Source of the DNA: an uncultured Prevotellaceae bacterium
GTDB lineage: Bacteria > Bacteroidota > Bacteroidia > Bacteroidales > Bacteroidaceae
DNA length: 46,200 nt
Reading direction: 5' to 3'
NCBI GenBank assembly: GCA_902775475.1
Contig: CACYME010000031.1
Span: 1 to 46,200 of the forward strand
In this document: positions 1-8,045 of the stretch, piece by piece
Numbering within the stretch: the stretch's first letter is position 1
Layout of the letters: every line of letters begins with the position of its first letter
Notes under the pieces: generated by a model
Told to the model about the DNA's origin: nothing
Seen by the model: the letters and a program-made list of their open reading frames with translations, nothing else
The model's database searches: none
Made by a program: the position numbers and the translations under genes

Positions 1-1248
1 GCAAAGCAAACGGCACGGCGAGGCATGAGGCTGGCACAGCAGGCTGGCGACACCTTATTATATTATAGATGCATGGGGCAGGAAGCGAATGTGGCGCTGA
101 CGGTGAATGCCGATGTTCAATTCCTGCCTACCGCCTACCAGGCTTTCAGCGAACTGTGGCAGCGGGGACGTAAGGACTGGGCCGTCGATGCCTTCGTTCC
201 CTATATGTCCTACCTCCTGAACTATGACCGCAAGTATCTTGAAGGACTTATCAACTGCGCGGGAGGCAAAGAGGCATTCTTCAATGGGCGCAAAGACGTG
301 GGGCCTTTCCTCGAAATGCAGGATGCCAATTTGCCCGACTCGATGAAGCTTTGGATGCAACGCTACGAGCAGTACACTCATGAGGATTTGGAGCATGTGG
401 GGTCGTATGCCGCCATACAGTACTGGGAGTTGCTTGGCGACTACCACCTGCGATTGGGCGATTTCGACTCCGCACACTACTATTACAGCCGCCTTGACCA
501 TCCGTGGAACTATGTCCGCTTCTATGGCTACCGCAGACTTTTGGATCTTTACCAGAAATTCCCCGACCGTGACCCTGACTACAGCCAGCGTAACTACTAT
601 ACCGACCATGCCGTTACTTATTACTTCGCCGTGAAGAAAGACCGCTTCTTGGAGAATGAAGACGAATACCGTCAGCGCAACGTGCTCATCAATCACGAGC
701 TGGAACTGGAACACGAGCGCACCCTGATTGCCTATGGACTATTGCTGCTAATGGGAATTAGCTGCTTTGCGGCATACCACCTCTACAAACTGCGACGTGA
801 GCACCGTGAGACACTGGAGCAAAACCGAGAATACGCCGACATACTGCACTCCTTGAAGCAGCAGGCACAACCAGACATCCTCGGCACAGATATAGCCCGC
901 CATTTCCACAACCTGTCAGCGCAGGACAGCCATCCCACGGCTGAAGACTGGCAAGCACTCCGCAACGAAATTGACCGTCAGCATCCCCAGCTCTTCGCCA
1001 CCCTCCAACAGCAGTACGCCGAGCACCAGCCCGACCAGACACTGACTGAACAGGAGCGTCACGTCGTCGGCCTCATCGCCATCCGCTGCAGCCCGCTGCA
1101 GATGTCTGTCCTCCTCGTCTGCACCAAGAGCAACGTGAGCAACCTGCGCCGCCGCCTATATCAGAAGCTCACTGGCCACGACGGCTCCGGCTCCGACCTC
1201 GACCAGCATATCATCAAAATGTGTGAAGAGTCAAGAGTTAGGAGTTGA
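1..1248 (+). CDS. TPR/transmembrane/HTH regulator, 5' truncated by window edge
   Basis: The frame is open from base 1 with no stop before the first ATG at 25, so the gene probably begins outside the window. The visible 407 residues have three parts. Residues 1 to about 215 are helical and rich in Tyr, Trp and Leu, like degenerate TPR repeats. One membrane helix follows at about 235-257 (IAYGLLLLMGISCFAAYHLY). The cytoplasmic tail has a coiled stretch and ends in a LuxR-like helix-turn-helix (LTEQERHVVGLIAIRC through NVSNLRRRLYQKL). This matches Bacteroidota one-component regulators with an extracytoplasmic TPR sensor, a single helix and an intracellular HTH. The target is unknown. The last codons lie in a (TAACTCC)-type repeat that also supplies the stop, so the extreme C-terminus appears to be repeat-derived. 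Confidence 0.72.
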   Translation, partial: AKQTARRGMRLAQQAGDTLLYYRCMGQEANVALTVNADVQFLPTAYQAFSELWQRGRKDWAVDAFVPYMSYLLNYDRKYLEGLINCAGGKEAFFNGRKDVGPFLEMQDANLPDSMKLWMQRYEQYTHEDLEHVGSYAAIQYWELLGDYHLRLGDFDSAHYYYSRLDHPWNYVRFYGYRRLLDLYQKFPDRDPDYSQRNYYTDHAVTYYFAVKKDRFLENEDEYRQRNVLINHELELEHERTLIAYGLLLLMGISCFAAYHLYKLRREHRETLEQNREYADILHSLKQQAQPDILGTDIARHFHNLSAQDSHPTAEDWQALRNEIDRQHPQLFATLQQQYAEHQPDQTLTEQERHVVGLIAIRCSPLQMSVLLVCTKSNVSNLRRRLYQKLTGHDGSGSDLDQHIIKMCEESRVRS

Positions 1249-1318
1249 CAGCTATGAGTTAAAATAAATTAACTGAGGGGCAAAAACTCCCAACTCCCAA
1301 CTCCTAACTCCTAACTCT
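1227..1318. repeat. Inverted repeat of TAACTCC heptamers at gene end
   Basis: The left arm 1227-1247 and right arm 1298-1318 are complementary at 19 of 21 positions. Both are made of tandem TAACTCC/GGAGTTA heptamers. The left arm overlaps the last codons and stop of the TPR regulator, and the right arm ends just before a TAACTTTG box. As RNA it would form a long hairpin at the 3' end of the upstream gene, but no clear U tract follows. Terminator function is inferred. Confidence 0.6.
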
Positions 1319-1322
1319 TTCG

Positions 1323-1330
1323 TAACTTTG
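1323..1330 (+). promoter_or_regulatory. -7 box TAACTTTG upstream of membrane protein
   Basis: TAACTTTG matches the Bacteroidota -7 consensus TAnnTTTG and lies 22 bases before the ATG at 1353. No TTTG is present at the usual -33 spacing; that region is occupied by the heptamer repeat. Confidence 0.5.
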
Positions 1331-1352
1331 CACCCAAAAACAGAGCAGAAAC

Positions 1353-2051
1353 ATGGATAAAGAGAAAAAACATTCGGTGCACGGCAGCCCCCGGAGCCTG
1401 CAGGCCGTGCTGAGCAACGGCTATCAACTATACGGAAAGAACTTCTGGCGCCTGCTGCGCTCCTCGTGGATTCAGGCCGTCATCTACGCCCTTCTTGTGG
1501 GCGTCTCCATGACCTATTTCTTCAGCTGGCTGCTGCCGCGGCTCATGCTCCACGGCTCGTTCGGCCTTGAGCTTACCTATTGGTGCATCACGCTGCTGCT
1601 CTTCCTGGCCAGCGCCGCGCTCTTTGCCTGCGCCGGAGGGGTGGCCCCCCTGCAGGAGCACGCCCTCACGGGCAACATCAGCAAGCCTCGCCGCTGGTGG
1701 GGACGCTGGCCGTGGCGGCTCGCGTGGCGCAGCTTCGTGGTGCTGCCCCGCATGCTCTGGAAGACCATCAGACGCCGCCAGCTGGGCACGCTCATTGCCG
1801 TCAGCCTGGCCATGCTGCTGGTGGTCATCGTGGCCACAATCGTGTTGCAACTGCCTGCCGTCATCCTGGCTGTGGCCAATGTGGAAGCGCAGGCGGGTCT
1901 GGCCGATGGCGATGCCGTTGACGTGCCGCGTAACCTGTGGCTCATCAACCTGGGCACATTCTCGGCCTGCGGACTGCTGCAAGCCTACATCCACCTGAGC
2001 ACGCTCTTCCCCCTTTACTACGTCTGGAGACTCGCAAATGTTGAGCGTTGA
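1353..2051 (+). CDS. Hypothetical four-helix membrane protein
   Basis: I do not recognise a named family. The 232-residue protein has about four hydrophobic segments: roughly 40-60, 72-95, 145-175 and 198-220. Between helices 2 and 3 is a very basic, Trp/Arg-rich cytoplasmic-looking loop (about 113-145). The N-terminus ([19 protein letters not shown]) carries no cleavable signal. A TAACTTTG box 22 bases upstream supports the start at 1353. Its stop overlaps an in-frame N-terminal extension of HisB, but the real hisB start is 84 bases further on, so the two genes are close rather than overlapping. Confidence 0.65.
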   Translation: MDKEKKHSVHGSPRSLQAVLSNGYQLYGKNFWRLLRSSWIQAVIYALLVGVSMTYFFSWLLPRLMLHGSFGLELTYWCITLLLFLASAALFACAGGVAPLQEHALTGNISKPRRWWGRWPWRLAWRSFVVLPRMLWKTIRRRQLGTLIAVSLAMLLVVIVATIVLQLPAVILAVANVEAQAGLADGDAVDVPRNLWLINLGTFSACGLLQAYIHLSTLFPLYYVWRLANVER

Positions 2052-2134
2052 GAGTGAACCTCTTAAAGAAAAGGAAGGGAAGAATCTATCGTCCTTTAAC
2101 TCCCCTAACTCCCTTTAACTCCCCCAAAACCACC

Positions 2135-3208
2135 ATGAAGCAGCGCATCCTTTTCATCGACCGCGACGGTACCCTCGTAGAAGAACCCCATGACGAGCAA
2201 GTAGACGCTCTGGAGAAAATACGCTTCAAGCCCGGCGTATTCCGCTGGCTGGGCCTGCTGGCTGAGCGCACCGACTACAAGCTGGTCATGGTGAGCAACC
2301 AGGACGGGCTGGGAACGCCCTCGTTTCCCGAGGAGACGTTCTGGCCCTCGCAAAACTTCATCCTGCAGGCTCTCGAGGGCGAGGGCATCCGCTTCGACGA
2401 CATTCTCATCGACCCCCACTTCCCCGAGGACAACGCCCCGACGCGCAAGCCCGGCACGGGCATGGTGGAGAAATACATGCAGGACACGGAGCACTACGAC
2501 ATAGCGGGCAGCTACGTCATCGGCGACCGCGACACCGACCGCCAGCTGGCTGTCAACATCGGCTGCAAGGCCATCATCCTCGAAGACGGCTTCGGCTGGA
2601 AGCAGGCTGCTGAGACCATTATCGACGGCGACCGGCGTGCCTCCGTGCGCCGCACCACCAAGGAGACCGACATCGCCATCTCGCTGGCCCTCGACGGCCA
2701 GGGCACCTGCCACATCCAGACGGGGCTGGGCTTCTTCGACCACATGCTGGAGCAGATAGGCCGCCACGGCGGCATCGACCTCGACATCGAGGTGAAGGGC
2801 GACCTGAACGTCGACGAGCACCACACCATCGAGGACACCGCGCTGGCCCTGGGCGAATGTCTGCGCCAGGCGCTCGGCTCAAAGCGCGGCATCGAGCGCT
2901 ACGGCTTCTCGCTGCCCATGGACGACTGCCAGGCCCACGTCTGCCTCGACTTCGGAGGGCGCCCCTGGCTCATCTGGCAGACGGAGTTCCACCGCGAGCG
3001 CATCGGCGACGTACCCACGGAGATGTTCTTCCATTTCTTCAAGAGTCTGAGCGATGCCGCGCTGATGAATCTCTATATCCACGCCGAAGGACAGAACGAA
3101 CACCACAAGATTGAGGCCATCTTCAAGGCCCTGGCCCGCTCGCTGCGCCAGGCCATCCGCCGCGACGTCTACCGCTACCAGCTGCCCAGCACCAAAGGAG
3201 TGCTCTAA
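2135..3208 (+). CDS. hisB: Bifunctional histidinol-phosphatase / imidazoleglycerol-phosphate dehydratase
   Basis: This 357-residue enzyme catalyses two steps of histidine biosynthesis. The N-terminal HAD phosphatase has the nucleophile motif [11 protein letters not shown] (Asp9, Asp11) and a late GDRDTD motif. The C-terminal IGP dehydratase begins near residue 170 (RRTTKETDI) and has [30 protein letters not shown] and a late NEHHKIEA motif, with the paired His residues of the metal site. I chose ATG 2135 ([13 protein letters not shown]); an upstream in-frame ATG at 2048 would add 29 basic residues translated from TAACTCC repeat DNA, which is not a family feature. No other his gene lies nearby, so hisB is detached from a his operon in this window. 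Confidence 0.93.
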   Translation: MKQRILFIDRDGTLVEEPHDEQVDALEKIRFKPGVFRWLGLLAERTDYKLVMVSNQDGLGTPSFPEETFWPSQNFILQALEGEGIRFDDILIDPHFPEDNAPTRKPGTGMVEKYMQDTEHYDIAGSYVIGDRDTDRQLAVNIGCKAIILEDGFGWKQAAETIIDGDRRASVRRTTKETDIAISLALDGQGTCHIQTGLGFFDHMLEQIGRHGGIDLDIEVKGDLNVDEHHTIEDTALALGECLRQALGSKRGIERYGFSLPMDDCQAHVCLDFGGRPWLIWQTEFHRERIGDVPTEMFFHFFKSLSDAALMNLYIHAEGQNEHHKIEAIFKALARSLRQAIRRDVYRYQLPSTKGVL

Positions 3209-3209
3209 A

Positions 3210-3303
3210 AAATGAGAAATGAGGAATGAGGAATGGATAGACTCAAGGCGAAAGCACCGCAGAGCAGTTCGCAGCAAGTCTATTCATTTCTCATTTCTCA
3301 TTT
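3210..3303. terminator. Convergent hairpin of AAATGAG heptamers between hisB and feoAB
   Basis: The left arm (3210-3243) and right arm (3277-3303) are inverted copies of AAATGAG-type heptamers ending in ATAGACT/AGTCTAT. The left arm equals the complement of the right arm plus one extra heptamer and one substitution. The element lies between the convergent stops of hisB (3208) and feoAB (3302) and overlaps the feoAB stop. A bidirectional terminator role is inferred from position and structure. Confidence 0.55.
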
Positions 3304-5641
3304 ATAGCAGCCTTCCCACCTGGTAGACCACGGCGGAGACGACCCATGCCAGGGCGGTGGTGTAGACGGCAGCTATCAGGGCCCAGCGCCACGAGCCCGT
3401 CTCGTTCTTGATGGCGGCGATGGTGGCGATGCAGGGGAAATAGAGCAGCACGAAGAGCAGGTAGCAATAGGCCACCAGCGGGGTGATAGCCTCCAGTCCG
3501 CCGAGCACGCCGATGGTCGATGCCACGATTTCCTTGGCCCCCACGCCGGCGATGAGGCTGACGTCGAGCTTCCAGTCGAAGCCCTGTAGCGAGAACAGCG
3601 GCTCGATGGCACGCCCCAGCGAGCCGATGAAACTCTGCTCCATCGAGGGTGCCACGCCCATGGTGCCGAAGTAGCCCAGTGCCCAGACGATGATGCTGGC
3701 CACGAGGATGATGCCTCCCATTTTCTTCAGGTATTCCTTACCCTTCTCCCAGGTGTGGCGCATGGTGGCTTTCCACGTGGGCCAGCGGTAAGGCGGCAAC
3801 TCCATGACGAAGGGCGTGTCCTCGCCCTTGATGACAAATTTCGACAGAATCTTACTGACCACTACCGACATCAGGATGCCCACGGCATAGAGCGAAATCA
3901 TGACCCACGACCGCCATGCCGGAGTGAAGAAGATGCCCGTGACCATGATGTAGATGGGCAGGCGGGCCGAGCACGACATGAACGGCAGCACGAGCATGGT
4001 GATGAGGCGCGAGCGACGGCTCTCCACGGTACGCGTGGCCATGACGGCGGGCACGTTGCAGCCGAAGCCCATGATGAGCGGAATGAACGACTTGCCGTGC
4101 AGGCCCATCTTGTGCATCAGGCGGTCCATGATGAAGGCCGCACGGGCCATATAGCCCGAGTCCTCCATAAACGATATGAACAGGTACAATATCAATATCT
4201 GAGGCAGGAAGACGATGACGGCCCCGACACCGCCCACCACGCCGTCGACAAGCATTGAGCGCAGGGGGCCTTCGGGCAGCGTCGCCCCTATCCAGTCGCC
4301 CAACCACTCCACGCCAGCCTCAATCCAGTCCATGGGGTACTGGCCCAGGGCAAACGTGGTCTGGAACATGACAAAGAGGATGAGGAAGAAGATGGGGAAT
4401 CCCAGGAACTTGTTCGACAGCACACAGTCGATGAGATGGGTGGTGCGATAGGTGTCCTCCTTCGTGCCCGTCTGATAGCCGGCCTCGGTCAGTGCACCGT
4501 TGATGAAGCCATACTTGGCATCCATGATGGCCGTCTCGGCATCGTCGCCCGTCTCTTCCTGTACGCGGACAGCAGCCTTCTGCACCTCCTGCCTCACGGG
4601 GTCCGTCAGCAGATGGCTCACGGCCTTGTCGCCCTCCAGCATCTTGATGGCCAGATAGCGGGTGGAGAGGCTCTTGTGGATGGTGTGGTCGGCCTTCAGA
4701 TAGGTCTGGATGGCCTTGATGCCGTTCTCAATCTCATGACCGTAGTTGATGTGCAGGTGGCGGGCCTGGCGGCTACGGCCTTCGTAGACCTGGATGACGG
4801 CCCGGAACAGCTCCTTCACGCCCATGCCGCTCTTGAACGACGTGGGAATCATCGGCATGCCGAACAGCGTGGAGAGTGTGGGCAGCTCGACATGGTCGCC
4901 GCGACGCTCGAACTCGTCGTACATATTCAGGGCACCTACGACGCTCAGGTCCATGTCGACGAGCTGCGTGGTCAGGTAGAGGTTGCGCTCCAGGTTGCTC
5001 GAGTCGATGACGTTGATGACCACGTCGGGCATCTGCTCCTGCAGGTATTTGCGCACGTAGAGCTCCTCGGGCGAATAGCAGGAGAGCGAATAGGTGCCGG
5101 GCAGGTCGATGAGGTTGAACTCGTAGCCGAACATCGAGGCATGGGCCTCGGAGGCATCGACGGTGACGCCGCTGTAGTTGCCCACACGTCCGTGGGCACC
5201 GCTGGCGAAGTTGAAGAGCGACGTCTTGCCGCAGTTGGGGTTGCCAATGAGCGCCACGCTGATGGTTCGGCGCTGGCGCAGGGCCTCGTGGTAAGAAGAA
5301 ACCCCCTCCAAACCTCCCCGAGGGGAGGCGCCCCCCCTCAATTCCCCCAACTGGGGGGAAGAAGCCGCGCCGACCTCCACCGAGATATCCTCCCCCAATT
5401 GGGGAAGGTTGGAGGGGGCTGGGGCTACCACCTCAATCATCTCTGCCTCCTGGCGGCGCAGGCTCACCTCGTAGCCCATCACCTTGTATTTCACAGGGTC
5501 TTGCAGCGGTGCGTTCAGCAGCACGTCGACAGTCTTGCCCCTCACGAAGCCCATCTCCACGATGCGCTTGCGGAAGCCTCCATGACCGTGCACCTTCACG
5601 ATGACTCCCTGTTCTCCTGTCTTCAGTTCCGATAGTTTCAT
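3302..5641 (-). CDS. feoB: Fused FeoA-FeoB ferrous iron transporter
   Basis: This 779-residue inner-membrane Fe(II) importer has FeoA fused to the N-terminus of FeoB. Residues 1-72 are an SH3-like FeoA domain (MKLSELKTGEQGVIV through GYEVSLRRQEAEMIEV). The GTPase domain has G1 GNPNCGKTS near 131-139 and G3 DLPGTYSL near 176. The C-terminal half is the membrane core with GCNVPAVMATRT and SCSARLPIYI gate motifs. FeoAB fusions are known in Bacteroidota. Between the two domains, about residues 73-114, is a Gly/Pro/Ser-rich linker encoded by two GC-rich palindromes that also occur between genes here. The gene has its own promoter at 5718-5747. Confidence 0.95.
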   Translation of the reverse strand: MKLSELKTGEQGVIVKVHGHGGFRKRIVEMGFVRGKTVDVLLNAPLQDPVKYKVMGYEVSLRRQEAEMIEVVAPAPSNLPQLGEDISVEVGAASSPQLGELRGGASPRGGLEGVSSYHEALRQRRTISVALIGNPNCGKTSLFNFASGAHGRVGNYSGVTVDASEAHASMFGYEFNLIDLPGTYSLSCYSPEELYVRKYLQEQMPDVVINVIDSSNLERNLYLTTQLVDMDLSVVGALNMYDEFERRGDHVELPTLSTLFGMPMIPTSFKSGMGVKELFRAVIQVYEGRSRQARHLHINYGHEIENGIKAIQTYLKADHTIHKSLSTRYLAIKMLEGDKAVSHLLTDPVRQEVQKAAVRVQEETGDDAETAIMDAKYGFINGALTEAGYQTGTKEDTYRTTHLIDCVLSNKFLGFPIFFLILFVMFQTTFALGQYPMDWIEAGVEWLGDWIGATLPEGPLRSMLVDGVVGGVGAVIVFLPQILILYLFISFMEDSGYMARAAFIMDRLMHKMGLHGKSFIPLIMGFGCNVPAVMATRTVESRRSRLITMLVLPFMSCSARLPIYIMVTGIFFTPAWRSWVMISLYAVGILMSVVVSKILSKFVIKGEDTPFVMELPPYRWPTWKATMRHTWEKGKEYLKKMGGIILVASIIVWALGYFGTMGVAPSMEQSFIGSLGRAIEPLFSLQGFDWKLDVSLIAGVGAKEIVASTIGVLGGLEAITPLVAYCYLLFVLLYFPCIATIAAIKNETGSWRWALIAAVYTTALAWVVSAVVYQVGRLL
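5301..5360. repeat. GC-rich palindromic element inside feoAB (copy 1)
   Basis: A C-rich then G-rich palindromic stretch (AACCTCCCCGAGGGGAGG followed by AATTCCCCCAACTGGGGGG) lies wholly inside the coding frame. It encodes the second half of the FeoA-FeoB linker (SPQLGELRGGASPRGGLEG). The frame stays open and no conserved domain is interrupted. Confidence 0.65.
5391..5424. repeat. GC-rich palindromic element inside feoAB (copy 2)
   Basis: TCCCCCAATTGGGGAAGG followed by TTGGAGGGGGCTGGGG is an inverted relative of the first copy 31 bases away. It encodes APAPSNLPQLGED right after the FeoA domain. Together the two copies form a larger inverted pair in the linker. Confidence 0.65.
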
Positions 5642-5660
5642 AGCACTTTTTCCTAAACGC

Positions 5661-5711
5661 TAAGCGTCAATTTTGGCGTTTGCGTTGAGATTCCACAATG
5701 TGACGTCTCTA
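5661..5711 (-). repeat. 5'-UTR element shared with the VTC gene
   Basis: Reading the minus strand, the region after the promoter begins AGTAGAGACG and ends GCAAACGC with the same length and order as the element at 19146-19183 in front of the VTC gene. Here the inner stem is eroded (GTAGAGA against TCTCAAC, with one mismatch). Confidence 0.45.
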
Positions 5712-5717
5712 CTGCTG

Positions 5718-5747
5718 CAAAGATACGCATTTTATGCAGGACACAAA
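5718..5747 (-). promoter_or_regulatory. Promoter of feoAB
   Basis: On the minus strand, TTTG (5744-5747), an 18-base spacer and TATCTTTG (5718-5725) resemble the Bacteroidota promoter, with a slightly short spacer. It lies about 77 bases before the ATG at 5641. I saw no Fur-type palindrome that I could support. Confidence 0.55.
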
Positions 5748-5796
5748 AGACGGAAGGCATGAAATCCTCCCGCAATACCTAAAAATGGGGATGCCG

Positions 5797-6594
5797 TCAT
5801 AGGCCACGAGCCTTCCATATACGCTCCTTGGCCGCATTGATTTCCTGGAACTTCTTCTCGGCCGCCCTTCGCACGTCGTCGCCCAGCTTGGCCACGCGGT
5901 CGGGGTGGTGCTCCAGCGCCAGCCGTCGGTAGGCCTTCTTCAGCTCCTCGTCGGTGGCCGTGGGGCTGACGCCCAGCACCTTGTAGGCGTCTTCCAGCGA
6001 GTCGCTCTTCAGGTGGAGCATCGAGTCCACCTCGCTGGCCTGCATCTGCATCCACTGGGCAATCTCCTTCAGGGCGTTCACCTCGGTGCTGTCCACCTTG
6101 CCGTCGGCCTGCGCTATCATCACCAGGAAGTTGAGCAGCTGCAGTCGCCCGCTATAGTCGAGGAAGCGAGCCGCGTCGGCGCAGCTCTGGCGGATGGTGC
6201 GTCGGAAGGCGATGCGCCCCTGCCGCTTCTCCTCGTCAATGAGGCGCAGCAGGATGTCGTTGCCCTGCTCCACGGCCTGGTCGCCGAAGTTCTGGCGCAG
6301 GAAGCGGCGCACGAACTCCATCTCAGAGTGCATCACGCGACCGTCGGCCTTGATGATGTAGGCCGCCATGGCCAGCATCGACAGCAGGAAGCTGTTGCGG
6401 TCGCCCTGCTGCTGTTGTCCACGTTGCTGCGACGGCTCTTCGTAGGCGTTGCTGCCATTGTCGAAGTTGCCCTGTTCCTGCTGGCCCTTCGATGCCGACT
6501 CAAACAGCGAGCCGAGCAAGAACCCCAGGATGCCGCCCAGCGGCCCCAGCGTGATCCAGCCCAGATAGCCGGCAATCCATTTTCCTAATCCCAT
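5797..6594 (-). CDS. TerB/J-domain co-chaperone, DjlA-like
   Basis: This 265-residue protein has the layout of DjlA. A glycine-rich N-terminal membrane segment (residues 1-33, [18 protein letters not shown]) is followed by a Gln/Asn-rich spacer (about 38-65), a TerB-like helical domain (about 68-195) and a C-terminal J-domain (about 200-265). The J-domain has the DnaK-activating HPD triad in [13 protein letters not shown]. It is therefore expected to sit at the inner membrane and recruit DnaK; E. coli DjlA is 271 residues, a good length match. Any link to the adjacent iron transporter or kinase-like gene is unclear. Confidence 0.88.
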   Translation of the reverse strand: MGLGKWIAGYLGWITLGPLGGILGFLLGSLFESASKGQQEQGNFDNGSNAYEEPSQQRGQQQQGDRNSFLLSMLAMAAYIIKADGRVMHSEMEFVRRFLRQNFGDQAVEQGNDILLRLIDEEKRQGRIAFRRTIRQSCADAARFLDYSGRLQLLNFLVMIAQADGKVDSTEVNALKEIAQWMQMQASEVDSMLHLKSDSLEDAYKVLGVSPTATDEELKKAYRRLALEHHPDRVAKLGDDVRRAAEKKFQEINAAKERIWKARGL

Positions 6595-6607
6595 GAAGCG
6601 CTTTAAT

Positions 6608-6632
6608 GTTGAGTGATAAGTGATAAGTGTTG
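6608..6632. repeat. Short AGTGATA heptamer tandem repeat
   Basis: GTTGAGTGATAAGTGATAAG contains about three tandem AGTGATA-type heptamers in the 52-base gap between two minus-strand genes. It resembles the other heptamer arrays at gene ends but has no inverted partner nearby. Confidence 0.5.
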
Positions 6633-6646
6633 AGAGACTATAGTTC

Positions 6647-7267
6647 CTACCCGATGACGTTCATCAGGAAGTCCACGGCGCCGTTCACGCCGAACTTGCG
6701 CACGTTGAGCGTCACGTCGTAGTTGCGGGCGTCCTGCCAGTCGCTGCCAGTGTAGGTCTTGGTGTAGAGCTCACGCGAGTAGTCGTTGTCTACAATCATG
6801 GCGGCAGCGTCCTGCTCCGAGATGTCATACTTCTCGGCAATGCGGCGCTTGCGGCAGTCGTCGTCGGCATGCACGAAGATTTTCAGCGCGTTCGGCTCGT
6901 CGCGGAAGATGTGGAAGCCGCAGCGGCCAATCAGCACGCACGACTCCTCCCTGGCAATCTTGCGGATGGCCTCGGCCTGGGCCTCGAAGAGCTGGTGCGA
7001 CGTCCGGTCGTGCTCCTGTCCGCTATACTCGGCCCCGGCCATATACTGGCGGTAGAAGCTGGTGAAGTCGTCGCGCCACAGCGGGTTGCGCGACTCAATC
7101 TTCTCCACGGCATCCTCCACCGTGCAGAAGCGGCGGGCCACTTCGTTCAATATCTGCTTGTCGAGCAGCTTCACGCCCAGCCGGCGGGCCAGCTCGGCGC
7201 CAATCTCATGTCCACCCGTGCCGAACTGTCGGCTGATGGTGATGATGAATTTCTCCTCCTTGTTCAT
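6647..7267 (-). CDS. Cytidylate kinase-like family protein
   Basis: The 206-residue protein begins [19 protein letters not shown], the modified P-loop ([12 protein letters not shown]) of the cytidylate-kinase-like family common in Bacteroidota and Firmicutes. [13 protein letters not shown] strand and an [16 protein letters not shown] lid-like segment follow. It is probably a nucleotide-binding phosphotransferase; the true substrate is not known for this family and it should not be equated with the housekeeping Cmk. It has a promoter of its own upstream and is followed at 52 bases by the DjlA-like gene, so the two may be co-transcribed. Confidence 0.8.
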   Translation of the reverse strand: MNKEEKFIITISRQFGTGGHEIGAELARRLGVKLLDKQILNEVARRFCTVEDAVEKIESRNPLWRDDFTSFYRQYMAGAEYSGQEHDRTSHQLFEAQAEAIRKIAREESCVLIGRCGFHIFRDEPNALKIFVHADDDCRKRRIAEKYDISEQDAAAMIVDNDYSRELYTKTYTGSDWQDARNYDVTLNVRKFGVNGAVDFLMNVIG

Positions 7268-7302
7268 AGCAATACTTGGGGTTTAGGGTTACTATTTGCA
7301 TG

Positions 7303-7334
7303 CAAAGATAGCAAAAAACGGCAACATTTCCAAA
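7303..7334 (-). promoter_or_regulatory. Promoter of cytidylate kinase-like gene
   Basis: On the minus strand TTTG (7331-7334), 20 bases and TATCTTTG (7303-7310) match the Bacteroidota consensus. It lies 35 bases upstream of the ATG at 7267. Confidence 0.65.
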
Positions 7335-7410
7335 TAAAACCACAAAAAAAACAAAACGACCTACCCACATTTGTGAATAGGTCTCGATTCGAGTGGGAGC
7401 AACAGGCCCA

Positions 7411-7854
7411 GAGTGTTCAATTTTTCCTTAAAATCCGTTAAATGAAAAGTTCAAGATTCGGAAGCATTCTGGAGTGAAAAATGGGCATTTCGAGCGATTT
7501 TCAACGGGCGACAACTGCGGAAGAAGGTGCCAAAAGGGCAAAAAGGGTCCAAAAACGGCACACTTCGGGTGGTTTTGTGCAACTTTTTTCGCGTTTTTTC
7601 GCTCGTTTCGCTCAATTTTCATCACGCCAAATTTTCAAAAGTCAACGCCTTTTGAAAATTTGGCGTTGACTTTTTCGAGCGAAAAGACGCCAAATTTTCG
7701 CAAATTTCGCCTAATCACCTGCTGTTCAATCATTTAGCAAACCCTCTCAAAACTCGCGATTTTTCAGCCAAAAGTTTTCTCGTGCAAAATTCTCGCGTAT
7801 TTTCGAGGGTCGAGTGTTCAATATTTCCTTAAAATTAACCTTCGTTAAGAAAAC
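7411..7854 (+). repeat. Dispersed ~400-bp AT-rich element, copy A
   Basis: This copy is bounded by direct repeats at 7411-7434 and 7812-7835 that agree at 23 of 24 positions; the match continues imperfectly (CGTTAA then GAAAA). Between them the order of blocks matches copy C: GGAGTGAAAAATGG, TTTTGTGCAAC, CACGCCAAATTTTCAAAAG, GGCGTTGACTTTT and ATTTAGCAAACCCTC. Its core (about 7624-7672) can form either of two hairpins. Copy A is the most diverged of the three. It fills most of the divergent gap between the kinase-like gene and the efflux operon. Its open frames are not conserved as protein. Confidence 0.75.
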
Positions 7855-7961
7855 TCACAGGGCATGTATGGCACCGTTTCGCTCGCCACCCTTCCCCCAA
7901 CGCTGAAGGCCGAGAAAGTAAAAAAAAGGGAAAAAACGGGCTTATTTTGGTTTATTTTTGT

Positions 7962-7969
7962 TAACTTTG
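7962..7969 (+). promoter_or_regulatory. -7 box of the efflux operon
   Basis: TAACTTTG matches the Bacteroidota -7 element, 77 bases ahead of the TolC-like ATG. TTTG occurs upstream at 7946-7949, but at a spacing shorter than 19, so the -33 element is uncertain. Confidence 0.5.
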
Positions 7970-8045
7970 CAGCGCGAAAACAAACAAATCGGCAGAAAGA
8001 ACATCCAAAAGAAGGAAACAAAACAAAGCATAGAGAAAGAACCAG

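Noticed and set aside
2048-2134. 29-residue N-terminal extension of HisB
   Set aside because: It is encoded by TAACTCC repeat DNA and lies ahead of the invariant [13 protein letters not shown] start.
5642-5717. Riboswitch or Fur box upstream of feoAB
   Set aside because: The leader matches the VTC leader element rather than any metal-sensing motif, and no Fur-type palindrome is visible.
7620-7680. Integron attC-like site in the dispersed element core
   Set aside because: GTTGAC/GTCAAC arms recall attC core sites, but there is no integrase, no gene cassette and no bulged-stem layout that I could support.
7474-7737. 87-residue ORF in dispersed element copy A (and the counterparts in B and C)
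   Set aside because: Copies differ mainly by amino-acid-changing substitutions and indels, so the frames look like chance openings in a repeated non-coding element.
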